In this document: positions 16,192 to 24,372 of the stretch, in pieces
Position numbering within the stretch: the stretch's first letter is position 1
How the letters are laid out: the number at the start of each line of letters is the position of its first letter
DNA from: Acidobacteriota bacterium
GTDB lineage: Bacteria > Acidobacteriota > Terriglobia > Terriglobales > Acidobacteriaceae
DNA length: 64,000 nt
Assembly (NCBI GenBank): GCA_013289795.1
Contig: JABCZH010000012.1
Span: forward strand, 1 to 64,000
Reading direction: 5' to 3'
The notes under the pieces: generated by a model
What the model was told of the DNA's origin: nothing
Database searches by the model: none
What the model saw: only the letters and a program-made list of their open reading frames with translations
Position numbers and translations under genes: made by a program

Positions 16192-18597
16192 ATGTCGAAC
16201 AAACTCGGGCGTTTCGAAATACTTAGCGAACTCGCGAAGTCCGACCGTAGTTCAGTCTACAAAGCCACCGACACCGAAGGCGATAAGACGGTCGCGTTGA
16301 AGGCCATGGATCTCGACGCCTTCGGAGAGCAAGCGACAGCCGTGGTCGAGAGCGTTCAGGAAGAGGCCGCGGCCAGCAAGGCATTGGCCAGTCACAATAT
16401 CGCCTTGCTGAACGGTGTGGAGGAGATCGACGGCAAGCTTTGCGCGTCGATGGAATACGTGCAGGGCAACAGCGTGGCCACCATGCTGGCCCGCAAAGAA
16501 GGCTTTTCGATTTGGGATTTGCAGGACATCGCCCGCCAGGCCTGCCAGGGCTTGGACCACGCGCACGTGCGCAAAGTGGTGCATTGCAGTCTGGAGCCGG
16601 CAAAAATCATGGTGCAGTGGGATGGCATCGTGAAGTTGCTGGGGTTTGGCATATCGCGATCAGGCATGCCGGCGGCCCAAGCAGCGGGGAAAGCGCCGGA
16701 AATTCTGCATTACATGTCGCCCGAGCAGTTGCGCGGAGATCCCATCGACGCGCGCTCGAACCTGTTTACGCTGGGCGCGATTCTCTACGAAATGGTCACC
16801 GAGCGCAAGGCATTCAACGGCGATGACGCCGAGCAAGTGCGGCAGGCGATTATTGAAAGCACGCCGGTGCCGGTGAACCACGTAAACCCGAAGACGCATC
16901 CCGCATTGAGTGCGCTGATCGCGAAAGCGTTGAGCAAAGCGCCGGAGGAGCGCTACCAGTCGGGACAAGAACTGGTGAACGATTTGGAGAAGTGCAAGGC
17001 GAGTCCAGCGAAGTCGGTGGGAGCCAAGCCGGCAGCTGCGGTGGCGCCGAAGGCCGACCCGGTGGCAAGAGCGAAAGCGCCGGCGGCGGCAAAGACACAG
17101 CCAGCTCCGAAGAAAGAGGCCCCGGCAGAAGTAGCGATGGCAGCTGCGGCCAGCGCCGGCTGGGCCGGACCGGCAGGCAATACGCCGACAACTCCGCACC
17201 TGGATCCGAGCTCGCAGTTTGTTACATCGTGCGTCAAAGCCACGGTGGAAGCAGCCGCGCTCGAAGAAGCAAGAATGTCAGCGGGAACTATGGCACCTGA
17301 GGCTCCGCAAGTTCAGACACCCAAGATCCACGTGGATCCGATGATGGACCCGAGCCGGTTGGCAGGTGGCAAGGGTGTGAGCTTTTCCGAAATCAGCGAA
17401 CTGCCTCCGCTCAAGGAGGTCTATGTGGACCCCGCGCCGTCGGAGGAAGAGGAAATGCCAGTGGTGGCAGATCCCGTAAAGGCTGCCGTGTTCCACAATG
17501 CATCGGCGCCCGAGAAACCGCGAACGCCACCGCGGGAAGTGGCGAAAAAAGCAGTCAGCGAAATCAAGAACACTCCGCCGCAACTGTTCATTTATTCGAT
17601 CGCCGGAGCAGCAGCACTGATCCTCTTGACGATTGGGGGGATCTGGTATCACATCCACTCCGGAGACTCGGATGACGACAGCACGCCGGTGGCGGTAACC
17701 ACGCAAGCTGCGACTCCGGCGAATGCAACTTCGGCGGTGCCAGCAGTTGCAGCCACGCCGGCTCCCGCGCAAGTTGCACCTGAGACTCCTCCAGTGGAAG
17801 CCGCGCCAACGGTTGAGATAACTCCGAAGATCAACCCCAGGACCAATAATAAGAAGAAGGGAAAGACGGTGACCACAGCTCCTGCCATCGTTTCCGGGCA
17901 GTTGAGCATCGACTCTACGCCGCAAGGCGCGCAGATTCAGGTGGATGGGCAAGCGGCGGGAGTTACGCCCTTCAGTTTAGCGAACCTGATGCCAGGCCAG
18001 CACACGGTGACGGTCAGTAGGCCGGGTTTCGTCACGGATACGCGGACGGTCAATGTAAGCTCGGGCAGCAAGTCGGCGTTGAGCGTGCAACTGGCGCAGG
18101 TTTCCGCCAGCGTGTCTGCACACAGCGACCCGGCAGGCGCGGCGGTGTGGATGGACGGCAGAGACACCGGCAAAGTGACGCCGGCGCAAATCTCGGTGGA
18201 CCGGCCGGGCACTCACAACTTTGTCTTCAAGAAGCAGGGGTATCTGGATGAAGCCACCAGCGCGAACCTGCAAATCGGCCAGACTTTCCAGTTGTCGCCG
18301 ACCCTGCGGGCGCTGGGCAACACCGACGAGATCAAGTTTGGAGGTAAATTCAAGAAAGTGTTTGGGGGGTCGGATACGGCGGGGATGGGCGTCGTGAGTA
18401 TCAAGACCCAGCCCAAAGGGGCGCAGATTGCGGTCAACAATCGGATTGTGGACCGGGCGTCGCCGGCTGACTTCTACTTGAATCCCGGGAATTACATGAT
18501 CGACATCACCCTGACTGGATTCAAGAATGTGCACAAAGTGATTACCGTGGAAAAAAGCGGCAAAGTAGTGATTGACGAGAGTTTGGATCGCGAATAA
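16192..18597 (+). CDS. Transmembrane Ser/Thr pseudokinase with three PEGA domains
   Basis: Residues 1-268 have a protein-kinase fold with many conserved features: beta-3 Lys37 (VALK), alpha-C Glu57/58, APE (168-170) and the DARSNLFTLG segment. The catalytic motifs are lost: HRDLKPxN has become HCSLEPAK (131-138), DFG has become GFG (151-153), and the glycine-rich loop reads LAKSDRSSVY. Phosphotransfer is therefore unlikely. An Ala/Pro/Lys-rich linker, one membrane span (about 466-486) and an outside part with three PEGA domains (about 569-636, 640-705, 731-798) follow. PEGA domains are small beta domains thought to contact the cell surface. It probably acts as a membrane scaffold or sensor, perhaps for the other kinases. 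A strong terminator follows. Confidence 0.88.
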   Translation: MSNKLGRFEILSELAKSDRSSVYKATDTEGDKTVALKAMDLDAFGEQATAVVESVQEEAAASKALASHNIALLNGVEEIDGKLCASMEYVQGNSVATMLARKEGFSIWDLQDIARQACQGLDHAHVRKVVHCSLEPAKIMVQWDGIVKLLGFGISRSGMPAAQAAGKAPEILHYMSPEQLRGDPIDARSNLFTLGAILYEMVTERKAFNGDDAEQVRQAIIESTPVPVNHVNPKTHPALSALIAKALSKAPEERYQSGQELVNDLEKCKASPAKSVGAKPAAAVAPKADPVARAKAPAAAKTQPAPKKEAPAEVAMAAAASAGWAGPAGNTPTTPHLDPSSQFVTSCVKATVEAAALEEARMSAGTMAPEAPQVQTPKIHVDPMMDPSRLAGGKGVSFSEISELPPLKEVYVDPAPSEEEEMPVVADPVKAAVFHNASAPEKPRTPPREVAKKAVSEIKNTPPQLFIYSIAGAAALILLTIGGIWYHIHSGDSDDDSTPVAVTTQAATPANATSAVPAVAATPAPAQVAPETPPVEAAPTVEITPKINPRTNNKKKGKTVTTAPAIVSGQLSIDSTPQGAQIQVDGQAAGVTPFSLANLMPGQHTVTVSRPGFVTDTRTVNVSSGSKSALSVQLAQVSASVSAHSDPAGAAVWMDGRDTGKVTPAQISVDRPGTHNFVFKKQGYLDEATSANLQIGQTFQLSPTLRALGNTDEIKFGGKFKKVFGGSDTAGMGVVSIKTQPKGAQIAVNNRIVDRASPADFYLNPGNYMIDITLTGFKNVHKVITVEKSGKVVIDESLDRE

Positions 18598-18617
18598 GTA
18601 GTTTCGCTGGACTTGCG

Positions 18618-18650
18618 GGCCCGCTTCGGAAGAAGCGGGCCTTTTATTTT
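18618..18650 (+). terminator. Intrinsic terminator after the pseudokinase gene
   Basis: GGCCCGCTTC/GAAGCGGGCC forms a perfect 10-bp stem with a GGAA loop, followed by TTTTATTTT. Confidence 0.92.
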
Positions 18651-18685
18651 GAGGGTGCGAAAGGCGGTACTCCGCGGTCAAAACC

Positions 18686-18729
18686 TTAACCGCAAAGGGC
18701 GCAAAGGCTTCGCAAAGAGCGCGAAGAAA
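18686..18729. repeat. Dispersed CGCAAAG-type repeat
   Basis: The stretch has iterated units ACCGCAAAGG, GCGCAAAGG, TTCGCAAAGA and GCGCGAAGA at about 9-11-base spacing. Related iterations occur at 20489, 25133, 40904 and 54083 in this window. Confidence 0.6.
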
Positions 18730-18786
18730 ACCTCAATCGCGGGTCGGTGTTAAACTTTGTGGTTTTCCGGGCGGAGGCGGTTTCTT

Positions 18787-19635
18787 ATGAGCATCGAGCG
18801 GGTGGGAGTGGTGGGAGCGGGCACCATGGGCAACGGCATCGCGCATGTGTTTGCCCGCAGTGGCTTCGGCGTGATTTTGTGCGATGTGGAGCAGCGGTTT
18901 CTGGATCGTGGCATGGAGACGATGGGAAAGAACCTGGACCGCGAGGTAGCCAAAAACAAGATCAGTGCCGCCGACAAGGCCGCGGCGTTGGGACGGATCG
19001 AGCCGGTGACAGACAGAGCGAAGCTGGAGGCGTGCGATTTCGTGATTGAGGCGGCGACGGAGAAGTTCGAAATCAAGGCGCAGGTCTTTCGCGACCTGGA
19101 TAAGGCCTGCCGGCCGGAAGTGATCCTGGCGTCGAATACGTCTTCGATTTCGATTACCAAGCTGGGCGCGTTGACCAAGCGGGCGGACAAAGTCATTGGC
19201 ATGCACTTCTTTAATCCGGTGCCGGTGATGAAGCTGGTGGAAGTGATTCGCGGCCTGGCGACGACCGACGAAAGCTTTCACACGGTGCGCGATCTGGCGG
19301 TGAAACTGGAGAAGACGCCCGTAGAAGTGAACGACGCGCCTGGTTTTGTATCGAACCGGGTGCTGATGCCGCTGTTGAACGAAGCCATGTTCGCGGTGAT
19401 GGAAGGCGTGGCCACGCCGGAGGCGGTGGATGAAGTGTTCAAACTGGGGATGGCGCATCCCATGGGGCCGCTGACCTTGGCGGATTTTATTGGGCTGGAC
19501 GTTTGTCTCGACATCATGCGGGTTTTGCTGGATGGGCTGGGAGATCCGAAGTACCGGCCCTGTCCGTTGCTCATCAAGATGGTGGATGCGGGGTGGTTGG
19601 GGAGGAAGAGTGGGAGAGGGTTTTATAAATACTAG
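18787..19635 (+). CDS. 3-hydroxyacyl-CoA (3-hydroxybutyryl-CoA) dehydrogenase
   Basis: This 282-residue cytosolic enzyme oxidises the 3-hydroxyl of acyl-CoA with NAD, in beta-oxidation or butanoate metabolism. The Rossmann motif GAGTMG (10-15) starts the protein. The signatures [24 protein letters not shown] and GLDVCLDIM belong to the 3HCDH N and C domains. Length matches stand-alone Hbd/PaaH enzymes rather than the FadB fusion. ATG 18787 is chosen over the upstream frame because GGAGG lies 9 bases before it and the Rossmann motif then starts where expected. Confidence 0.93.
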   Translation: MSIERVGVVGAGTMGNGIAHVFARSGFGVILCDVEQRFLDRGMETMGKNLDREVAKNKISAADKAAALGRIEPVTDRAKLEACDFVIEAATEKFEIKAQVFRDLDKACRPEVILASNTSSISITKLGALTKRADKVIGMHFFNPVPVMKLVEVIRGLATTDESFHTVRDLAVKLEKTPVEVNDAPGFVSNRVLMPLLNEAMFAVMEGVATPEAVDEVFKLGMAHPMGPLTLADFIGLDVCLDIMRVLLDGLGDPKYRPCPLLIKMVDAGWLGRKSGRGFYKY

Positions 19636-19641
19636 AGGATC

Positions 19642-19676
19642 AGCACTTAGCATTCAGCACTCAGCATTCAGCACTG
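19642..19676. repeat. Five in-register heptamer repeats, AGCAYTN
   Basis: Units AGCACTT, AGCATTC, AGCACTC, AGCATTC and AGCACTG follow each other without gaps, six bases after the dehydrogenase stop. The same heptamer family recurs at 20352 and 24247. Confidence 0.85.
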
Positions 19677-19766
19677 AGGGTTCCGTGGTGGTGGCTAAGA
19701 GCAAACCTTGGATCGCAGAGATCGCGAAGGGACTACGGAGTTTGCAGAGAAGTGCGGTGCAAGTCT

Positions 19767-19788
19767 GAGACGCAGCAAGCTGCGTCTC
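19767..19788. repeat. Perfect palindrome GAGACGCAGC-AA-GCTGCGTCTC
   Basis: This 22-base perfect inverted repeat lies between the dehydrogenase and the DUF1697 gene. No T-tract follows (TACGGG). Its compact form resembles REP-type dispersed palindromes. Whether it is repeated elsewhere in the genome cannot be seen here. Confidence 0.6.
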
Positions 19789-19804
19789 TACGGGATACGG
19801 TGAT

Positions 19805-20353
19805 ATGCCGATTTACATTTCCATGCTGCGGGGAATCAATTTGCTGGGCCATAAGCGGGTCGAGATGGCGCGGCTGCGGGTGATGTGCGAAGGAATGGGA
19901 TTCGAGCAGGTGCGGACCTACATCAATAGCGGGAATGTGGTGTTCAAGACCGGCAGGAGCGCGCCGGCAGGGCTGTCGAAAAGGATCGAAGAGCGGATAG
20001 TGGCGGAGTTCGGGTTTACCGCGTCCGTGATCACCCGGACGGCGGCAGAACTGGGCCGGGCGATCGATGGGAATCCCTTTGTGAAGGAAAGCCGCAGCGA
20101 TCCCTCCAAAGTATTCATTGCGTTTCTGGAGCAGGCTCCGAAAGCGGCGGCGATCGAGAAGTTGCGGGCCCGGGCCTCGAAAGCGGAGCAAGTGCATTGT
20201 AGCGGCGGCAGAGAAATTTACGCTTATTACGTGGATGGAATGGGGAAGGCGCGGCTGCTGACGCATGGGGTATTGGAGAGAGTGCTGGTGGTCGGCGCTA
20301 CCATGCGAAATTGGAATACGGTGAGCCGGCTTTATGAGATGGCGGGGGAGTAG
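19805..20353 (+). CDS. DUF1697-family protein
   Basis: This 182-residue protein has the DUF1697 hallmarks: an N-terminal YISMLRGINLLGHKRV and YINSGNVVF, and a C-terminal ATMRNWNTVSRLYEMA. The family is widespread and cytosolic with no established activity. The ribosome binding site is weak. The gene lies between two heptamer-repeat arrays, the second starting at its stop codon. Confidence 0.9.
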   Translation: MPIYISMLRGINLLGHKRVEMARLRVMCEGMGFEQVRTYINSGNVVFKTGRSAPAGLSKRIEERIVAEFGFTASVITRTAAELGRAIDGNPFVKESRSDPSKVFIAFLEQAPKAAAIEKLRARASKAEQVHCSGGREIYAYYVDGMGKARLLTHGVLERVLVVGATMRNWNTVSRLYEMAGE

Positions 20354-20407
20354 CTGTCAGCTTTCAGCACTCAGCATTCAGCAGTTAGCATTTAGCACTT
20401 GGCCTTC
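20352..20407. repeat. Heptamer repeat array, seven to eight units
   Basis: From the stop codon onward the sequence reads as heptamers in register: AGCTGTC, AGCTTTC, AGCACTC, AGCATTC, AGCAGTT, AGCATTT, AGCACTT, then the degenerate GGCCTTC. It is the same family as 19642 and 24247. Confidence 0.85.
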
Positions 20408-20488
20408 GGCGTTTTGGTGAGGGAGGTGAAAGCTCATCTTTCATCGCAGAGGTTGCGGGAGACCTTCGCTAGATCGCAGGGAAGAGCT

Positions 20489-20522
20489 TTACCACAGAGG
20501 TCACAGAGGTTCACAGAGGAGC
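20489..20522. repeat. CACAGAGG iterations supplying a ribosome binding site
   Basis: ACCACAGAGG, TCACAGAGG and TTCACAGAGGAG are three imperfect copies. The last copy ends in GAGGAG, which is positioned as Shine-Dalgarno for the GTG at 20531. Confidence 0.7.
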
Positions 20523-20530
20523 TCAGGCTG

Positions 20531-20869
20531 GTGGCGGAGTCCGACGGTTGGGTTTACATGCTGGGGGCGGGGCTGGGGATTGCCGCCGGAACGCTGGATG
20601 TGAAGGTGGGCGACCTGCTGGCTACGGCTCTCTTTGTGCTGACATCAACCATGCTGCTGGCGCTGCTTCGTCCGGAGCGGCCCTGGCGATGGATTCTCAT
20701 CGTAGGCGTCTTTGTTCCGCTGGTGCAGTTGCTGGCTTACATCTTGCTGACCGAGAAGCCCTACCGGGCGCAGATCTACGAGTCATTCCTGGGATTTCTC
20801 ACCGGCATTGCCGGCGCCTACGGCGGGTCCGTGGCTCGGAAGGGGTGGAATGAACTGCATCGCAAGTGA
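20531..20869 (+). CDS. Small integral membrane protein, 112 aa
   Basis: The product has three hydrophobic spans: about 9-28 (YMLGAGLGIAAG...), 31-49 (LLATALFVLTSTMLLALL) and 56-75 (WILIVGVFVPLVQLLAYILL), then a glycine-rich amphipathic tail with FLTGIAGAYGGS. I chose GTG 20531 with GAGGAG upstream because the frame further 5' (from 20399) consists of repeat DNA. No family is recognised. Confidence 0.6.
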   Translation: MAESDGWVYMLGAGLGIAAGTLDVKVGDLLATALFVLTSTMLLALLRPERPWRWILIVGVFVPLVQLLAYILLTEKPYRAQIYESFLGFLTGIAGAYGGSVARKGWNELHRK

Positions 20870-21212
20870 GCGCAGCGATCCAGTGAAACCCAAAGCTGGC
20901 CGGTTTCCTGAGCGCTGGCGAAACCGGGTGGCCACCTTTGCTACCGGCGCCAGAGGTGAGAATGGTGAAACATGTGAAGGTGACCGGTCAGGAGCAAAAC
21001 AACGAGAACAACCACAGCGGCGGCGGTCACAAGAATCCATCTGTCTTCATTGGTCATGACTTAGGTTTAGCCAGAATCTGGTTTGTGTCAACTGGACAAC
21101 ACGGAATTCCAACCTTGGAATGACCTGGGATGAATCACAGGGTTTCGCTCAAAGGTGGTGGCTATCTAGAAAGTTATCGCGCTTCCACAGCGGAGGCGCG
21201 TATGCTGCGGGC
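20870..21212. other. Intergenic stretch with one candidate minus-strand peptide
   Basis: There is no gene on the plus strand. A short open frame on the minus strand (20941-21057) is listed separately. Otherwise nothing is recognised. Confidence 0.4.
20941..21057 (-). CDS. Possible 38-aa His-rich membrane peptide
   Basis: The frame reads MTNEDRWILVTAA, a continuous hydrophobic stretch (about residues 8-24), and ends GHLHMFHHSHLWRR. One transmembrane helix followed by a His-rich basic tail is unusual for a chance frame. It lacks a clear ribosome binding site. Confidence 0.3.
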   Translation of the reverse strand: MTNEDRWILVTAAAVVVLVVLLLTGHLHMFHHSHLWRR

Positions 21213-22016
21213 ATGGGTGTGTCGGTTTCGGTGCTGGCCAGCGGCAGCCGGGGAAACAGCGCGATTGTGCAAAGCTCGTCGACGCGCATCCTGGTGGACG
21301 CAGGAATTTCCTGCCGCGAGACTTTCAAACGCATGCAGGCAGCGGGAGACGATCCTCATGCCCTGTCCGCCATCGTCATCACCCATGAACATTCCGACCA
21401 CGTTGCGGGCTTGCTGGTACTGGCCCGCAAGCTCAGCGTTCCCGTGTTCATGACCGGAGCCACACACCAGGCCTGGTCGCGGGCGGTGCGGGACGCCACC
21501 GGAGAGCCTCCGGACACGGAGCGCATTGAATTCTTCTCTTCCGGACGGAGTTTTCAGATTGGCGATATTGCCGTCACTCCGTTCACTATTCCTCATGATG
21601 CGGCTGATCCCGTGGGCTTCACATTTCGCGCTGAAGGCATCAAAATTGGTGTAGCTACGGATTTGGGATACATGCCGGCCAGCGTGCGTGACCATTTGCG
21701 CTGTTGCGACATTCTGGTGCTGGAATCGAATCACGATTTGGAGATGCTACGGGTCGGGCCTTATCCCTGGTCGGTGAAGCAGCGGGTGGGAAGCCGCACT
21801 GGACACTTGTCGAACAAGGCGCTCGCGGAATTCTTTGCCGGCGACTATGATGGAAACGCATCCTACATAGTATTGGCGCATCTTTCAGAGCAGAATAACC
21901 ATCCGGAAGTGGCGAAAAGGGAAGCCGAGATGGCGTTGGGAACGCGCCGTTCGTTGCTGCACAATCGGATAGAGCTGGCGACGCAAGCTCAGGCGATGCA
22001 ACCAATCCGGTTGTAG
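21213..22016 (+). CDS. WalJ/YycJ-type metallo-beta-lactamase-fold hydrolase
   Basis: This 267-residue MBL-fold protein has the metal motif THEHSDH (57-63: His58, His60, Asp62, His63), a start ASGSRGNSA typical of the YycJ/WalJ group, and HLSNKALAEF and LAHLSEQNNHP near the end. Family members are exonuclease-like hydrolases linked to DNA repair or cell-wall regulation. ATG 21213 matches the family N-terminus (VSVLASGS); upstream codons to 21120 are not conserved-looking. Confidence 0.88.
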   Translation: MGVSVSVLASGSRGNSAIVQSSSTRILVDAGISCRETFKRMQAAGDDPHALSAIVITHEHSDHVAGLLVLARKLSVPVFMTGATHQAWSRAVRDATGEPPDTERIEFFSSGRSFQIGDIAVTPFTIPHDAADPVGFTFRAEGIKIGVATDLGYMPASVRDHLRCCDILVLESNHDLEMLRVGPYPWSVKQRVGSRTGHLSNKALAEFFAGDYDGNASYIVLAHLSEQNNHPEVAKREAEMALGTRRSLLHNRIELATQAQAMQPIRL

Positions 22017-22030
22017 GTCATCACATCCTT

Positions 22031-22471
22031 ATGAACCAGTGCGTAGATCCCGTCGTGGGCAAGATCCTGGCGGGCTGGCGCTATGACATTTCGGGCATTG
22101 CGCCGGAAATGCGCGAGGCCTACGAAGAGCATTTCGCCGCCTGCGAGCGCTGCCATAAGCGGCAGCGCCTGCACCGGACGATTGACGTTTCCCTGATCGC
22201 CCTGGCGTCGGCGTCGGCGGCGGTTTTTCTGCTGGCATTTGGCGTGATCCGTCATTTTGGCCCGCGCAATGCCTTCTGGCTGGAAGTCGCGGCGCTGGCG
22301 GGGTTCGCGCTGTCGGCGCTGATCTGGCTGGTGGTAGCGGTGGCAACTCCTGCGCCGATGGCGGTGGTGGACGCTGCCAAAGTGGGGGCGCGGCATGTGC
22401 ATGATCGCCTGCCGGCGGAAATCCGCGAACGTCTCCCGGAAGACTTGCGCTTGAAAATCACAGGATCGTAA
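22031..22471 (+). CDS. Membrane protein with N-terminal zf-HC2-like finger
   Basis: This 146-residue protein has an N-terminal EHFAACERCHKR segment that resembles the HxxxCxxC anti-sigma zinc finger, two membrane spans (about 55-76 and 83-105) and a charged C-terminal tail. It could be a small anti-sigma-like or stress-related membrane protein. No sigma factor gene lies nearby. It starts 14 bases after the hydrolase stop and is followed at 7 bases by the next gene, so a short operon is likely. Confidence 0.65.
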   Translation: MNQCVDPVVGKILAGWRYDISGIAPEMREAYEEHFAACERCHKRQRLHRTIDVSLIALASASAAVFLLAFGVIRHFGPRNAFWLEVAALAGFALSALIWLVVAVATPAPMAVVDAAKVGARHVHDRLPAEIRERLPEDLRLKITGS

Positions 22472-22478
22472 TACCTCC

Positions 22479-22820
22479 ATGAAACCGCTTGGCAAATTGA
22501 TCGCGCTGGTGCTGCTGATGGCGGTGGTTTCCCCGGCGCTCCCGCAGGCGTATGGGCTGACCGCGAACTCGCAGCCGAAGGCGGCAGGTTGCCATGAGCA
22601 TGGGCAGAAGGCCCCGGCACCCAATCCGGTAAGTTATCAATGCTGCCGGGCCGGACATCAATTCGCGGCGGTGCGGGAAGCGGTTGAGCTTCGATCTGCC
22701 GTTCTGCAGTTGTCTTACGGGATTGAATTGTCTGTTCCTTCGTTGCCGGAACCTGCCTGTCAGGGTCAGCCAAGGCTTCCTGCCTTTGGCTCTCCGGGTG
22801 TCACCTCGTTGCGTATCTAG
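22479..22820 (+). CDS. Small secreted Cys/His-containing protein
   Basis: This 113-residue product has a signal peptide (about 1-25) and a mature region with CHEHGQK and YQCCRAGH. The Cys and His clusters suggest metal or redox contact. The same kind of small Cys/His peptide is often seen next to copper genes, and a Met/His-rich outer-membrane-type protein follows here. Function is inferred only. Confidence 0.6.
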   Translation: MKPLGKLIALVLLMAVVSPALPQAYGLTANSQPKAAGCHEHGQKAPAPNPVSYQCCRAGHQFAAVREAVELRSAVLQLSYGIELSVPSLPEPACQGQPRLPAFGSPGVTSLRI

Positions 22821-22925
22821 CCTGATTGCTACTCTCTGTTTTTCAGCCAAGAGTACGGCAGAAAACCGTCTGCCGACAATCGGGTCGATTACACACACGT
22901 CGAGTGTGCTGCGGAGGATTTAAGC

Positions 22926-24248
22926 GTGCGGAAGTTAGCATTGTGCATTTTGGCGATTAGTTCACTGACTCCCTTGTCAGTGGCGCAAAACAGCAATCCG
23001 GCCATGTCAGGAATGAACATGCCAGTTTTGAACATGGCCGGAGCCGGCGGGGGTGCGATGAACATGGACGAAACGTCGAACATGCCTTCTCCGCATGCCT
23101 CGTCGGGGACAGGGTGGCAGCCCGCGTCGGTTCCCGCGCACGACTGGATGATTTCGCGCGGAGGCTGGGACTTGATGGCCCACGGCCAGATCTTTGTTAC
23201 CTACAATCAGCAGGGCGGGCCGCGGGGCGAAGGCAAAGCCGAATCGACCAACTATTTTATGTTCATGCAGCAGCATAAGTTGTGGAAGGGCACGATCCTG
23301 TTCCGCGAGATGTCTTCGGCGGAGTCGCTGACTTCGCCGCATCCAGGTTTCCCGGAGCTGTTTCAGACTGGCGAGACTTATCACGGGCAGCCGCTGGTGG
23401 ACCATCAGCATCCGCATAATGTTTTTGCTGAACTGGCGCTGTTTTACACGGTGCCGATCAACAAACGAGTCTCGTGGATATTTTACGGTGGACCCTCGGC
23501 AGAGCCGGCTTTGGGGCCGGTGACGTACATCCATCGGGAGTCGGCGTCGGAGAATCCGGAGGCGCCGCTGGGGCACCATCTACAGGATTCCACGCATACC
23601 AGTTTTGGAGTGGCGACCACGGGAGTGGTGATTGACCGCTTCAAAATTGAAGGATCGGCGTTCAACGGGCACGAGCCGAATGAGGAGCGCTGGAGCATAC
23701 AGTTGGCGCCGCTTGATTCCTGGTCGGTTCGAGCGAGTGTGGCTCCCACGCGCAATTGGACGGCGCAGTACAGCTATGGAGACTTGCTGCATCCGGAGGC
23801 GGCAGATCCCGAAGACGAACGACGGCAGAGTGCGTCGGTGGAATACAACCGGCCGTTGTCGGGAGGGAAGCTTGGAGAAGGGAACTGGGCTACCTCGGTG
23901 ATCTGGGGGCGTAAGCACAAGGAGGCGGCAGACACCAACCAGAACAGCTATCTAATGGAATCGACGCTGAATTTCTGGCAGCGGAACTATGCCTACACGC
24001 GGCTGGAGTTGGTGGACAAGGACGAACTGTTTCCCGGACTTCTTCCAGCTCCTTCGTTTCGCATTGGGGCCTACACGTTCGGCGGAGTGCGTGATCTGCT
24101 ACAGAATCATCGCTGGCAGCTGGGGTTGGGAGCGGATGTGACTGTTTACTCGAAACCGGCGGTGCTGAATCCAATTTATGGGGACAATCCGGTTTCATTT
24201 CATGTGTTTCTGCGAGTGCGGCCGGGGTTGGTGAAGCATGGGCATTAG
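22926..24248 (+). CDS. Met-rich exported outer-membrane-like protein
   Basis: This 440-residue protein starts at GTG 22926 behind GGAGG (22914-22918). A signal peptide (about 1-20) is followed by a Met-rich segment (MSGMNMPVLNMAG, AMNMDETSNM), a typical copper-binding feature, and then by a long beta-strand-rich region with alternating aromatics that looks like an outer-membrane barrel (about 70-440). The HPHNVFAEL and HHLQDSTHTSFG segments are notable for His. The preceding small Cys/His protein fits a metal-handling theme. The exact family is not recognised. Confidence 0.7.
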   Translation: MRKLALCILAISSLTPLSVAQNSNPAMSGMNMPVLNMAGAGGGAMNMDETSNMPSPHASSGTGWQPASVPAHDWMISRGGWDLMAHGQIFVTYNQQGGPRGEGKAESTNYFMFMQQHKLWKGTILFREMSSAESLTSPHPGFPELFQTGETYHGQPLVDHQHPHNVFAELALFYTVPINKRVSWIFYGGPSAEPALGPVTYIHRESASENPEAPLGHHLQDSTHTSFGVATTGVVIDRFKIEGSAFNGHEPNEERWSIQLAPLDSWSVRASVAPTRNWTAQYSYGDLLHPEAADPEDERRQSASVEYNRPLSGGKLGEGNWATSVIWGRKHKEAADTNQNSYLMESTLNFWQRNYAYTRLELVDKDELFPGLLPAPSFRIGAYTFGGVRDLLQNHRWQLGLGADVTVYSKPAVLNPIYGDNPVSFHVFLRVRPGLVKHGH

Positions 24249-24295
24249 CTTTTAGCACTCAGCATTCAGCACTTGGCATTTAGCAATTGGCATCT
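24247..24295. repeat. Heptamer repeat array, seven units
   Basis: Overlapping the stop codon, the units are AGCTTTT, AGCACTC, AGCATTC, AGCACTT, GGCATTT, AGCAATT and GGCATCT, in perfect 7-base register. Same family as 19642 and 20352. Confidence 0.85.
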
Positions 24296-24372
24296 GGTCA
24301 GGCTACATTCGTGAGGGGGGATCTTTTCTCGGGCTTGGAGTGGGGCCGCGGCATGAGTTAGGCTAAGAACGT

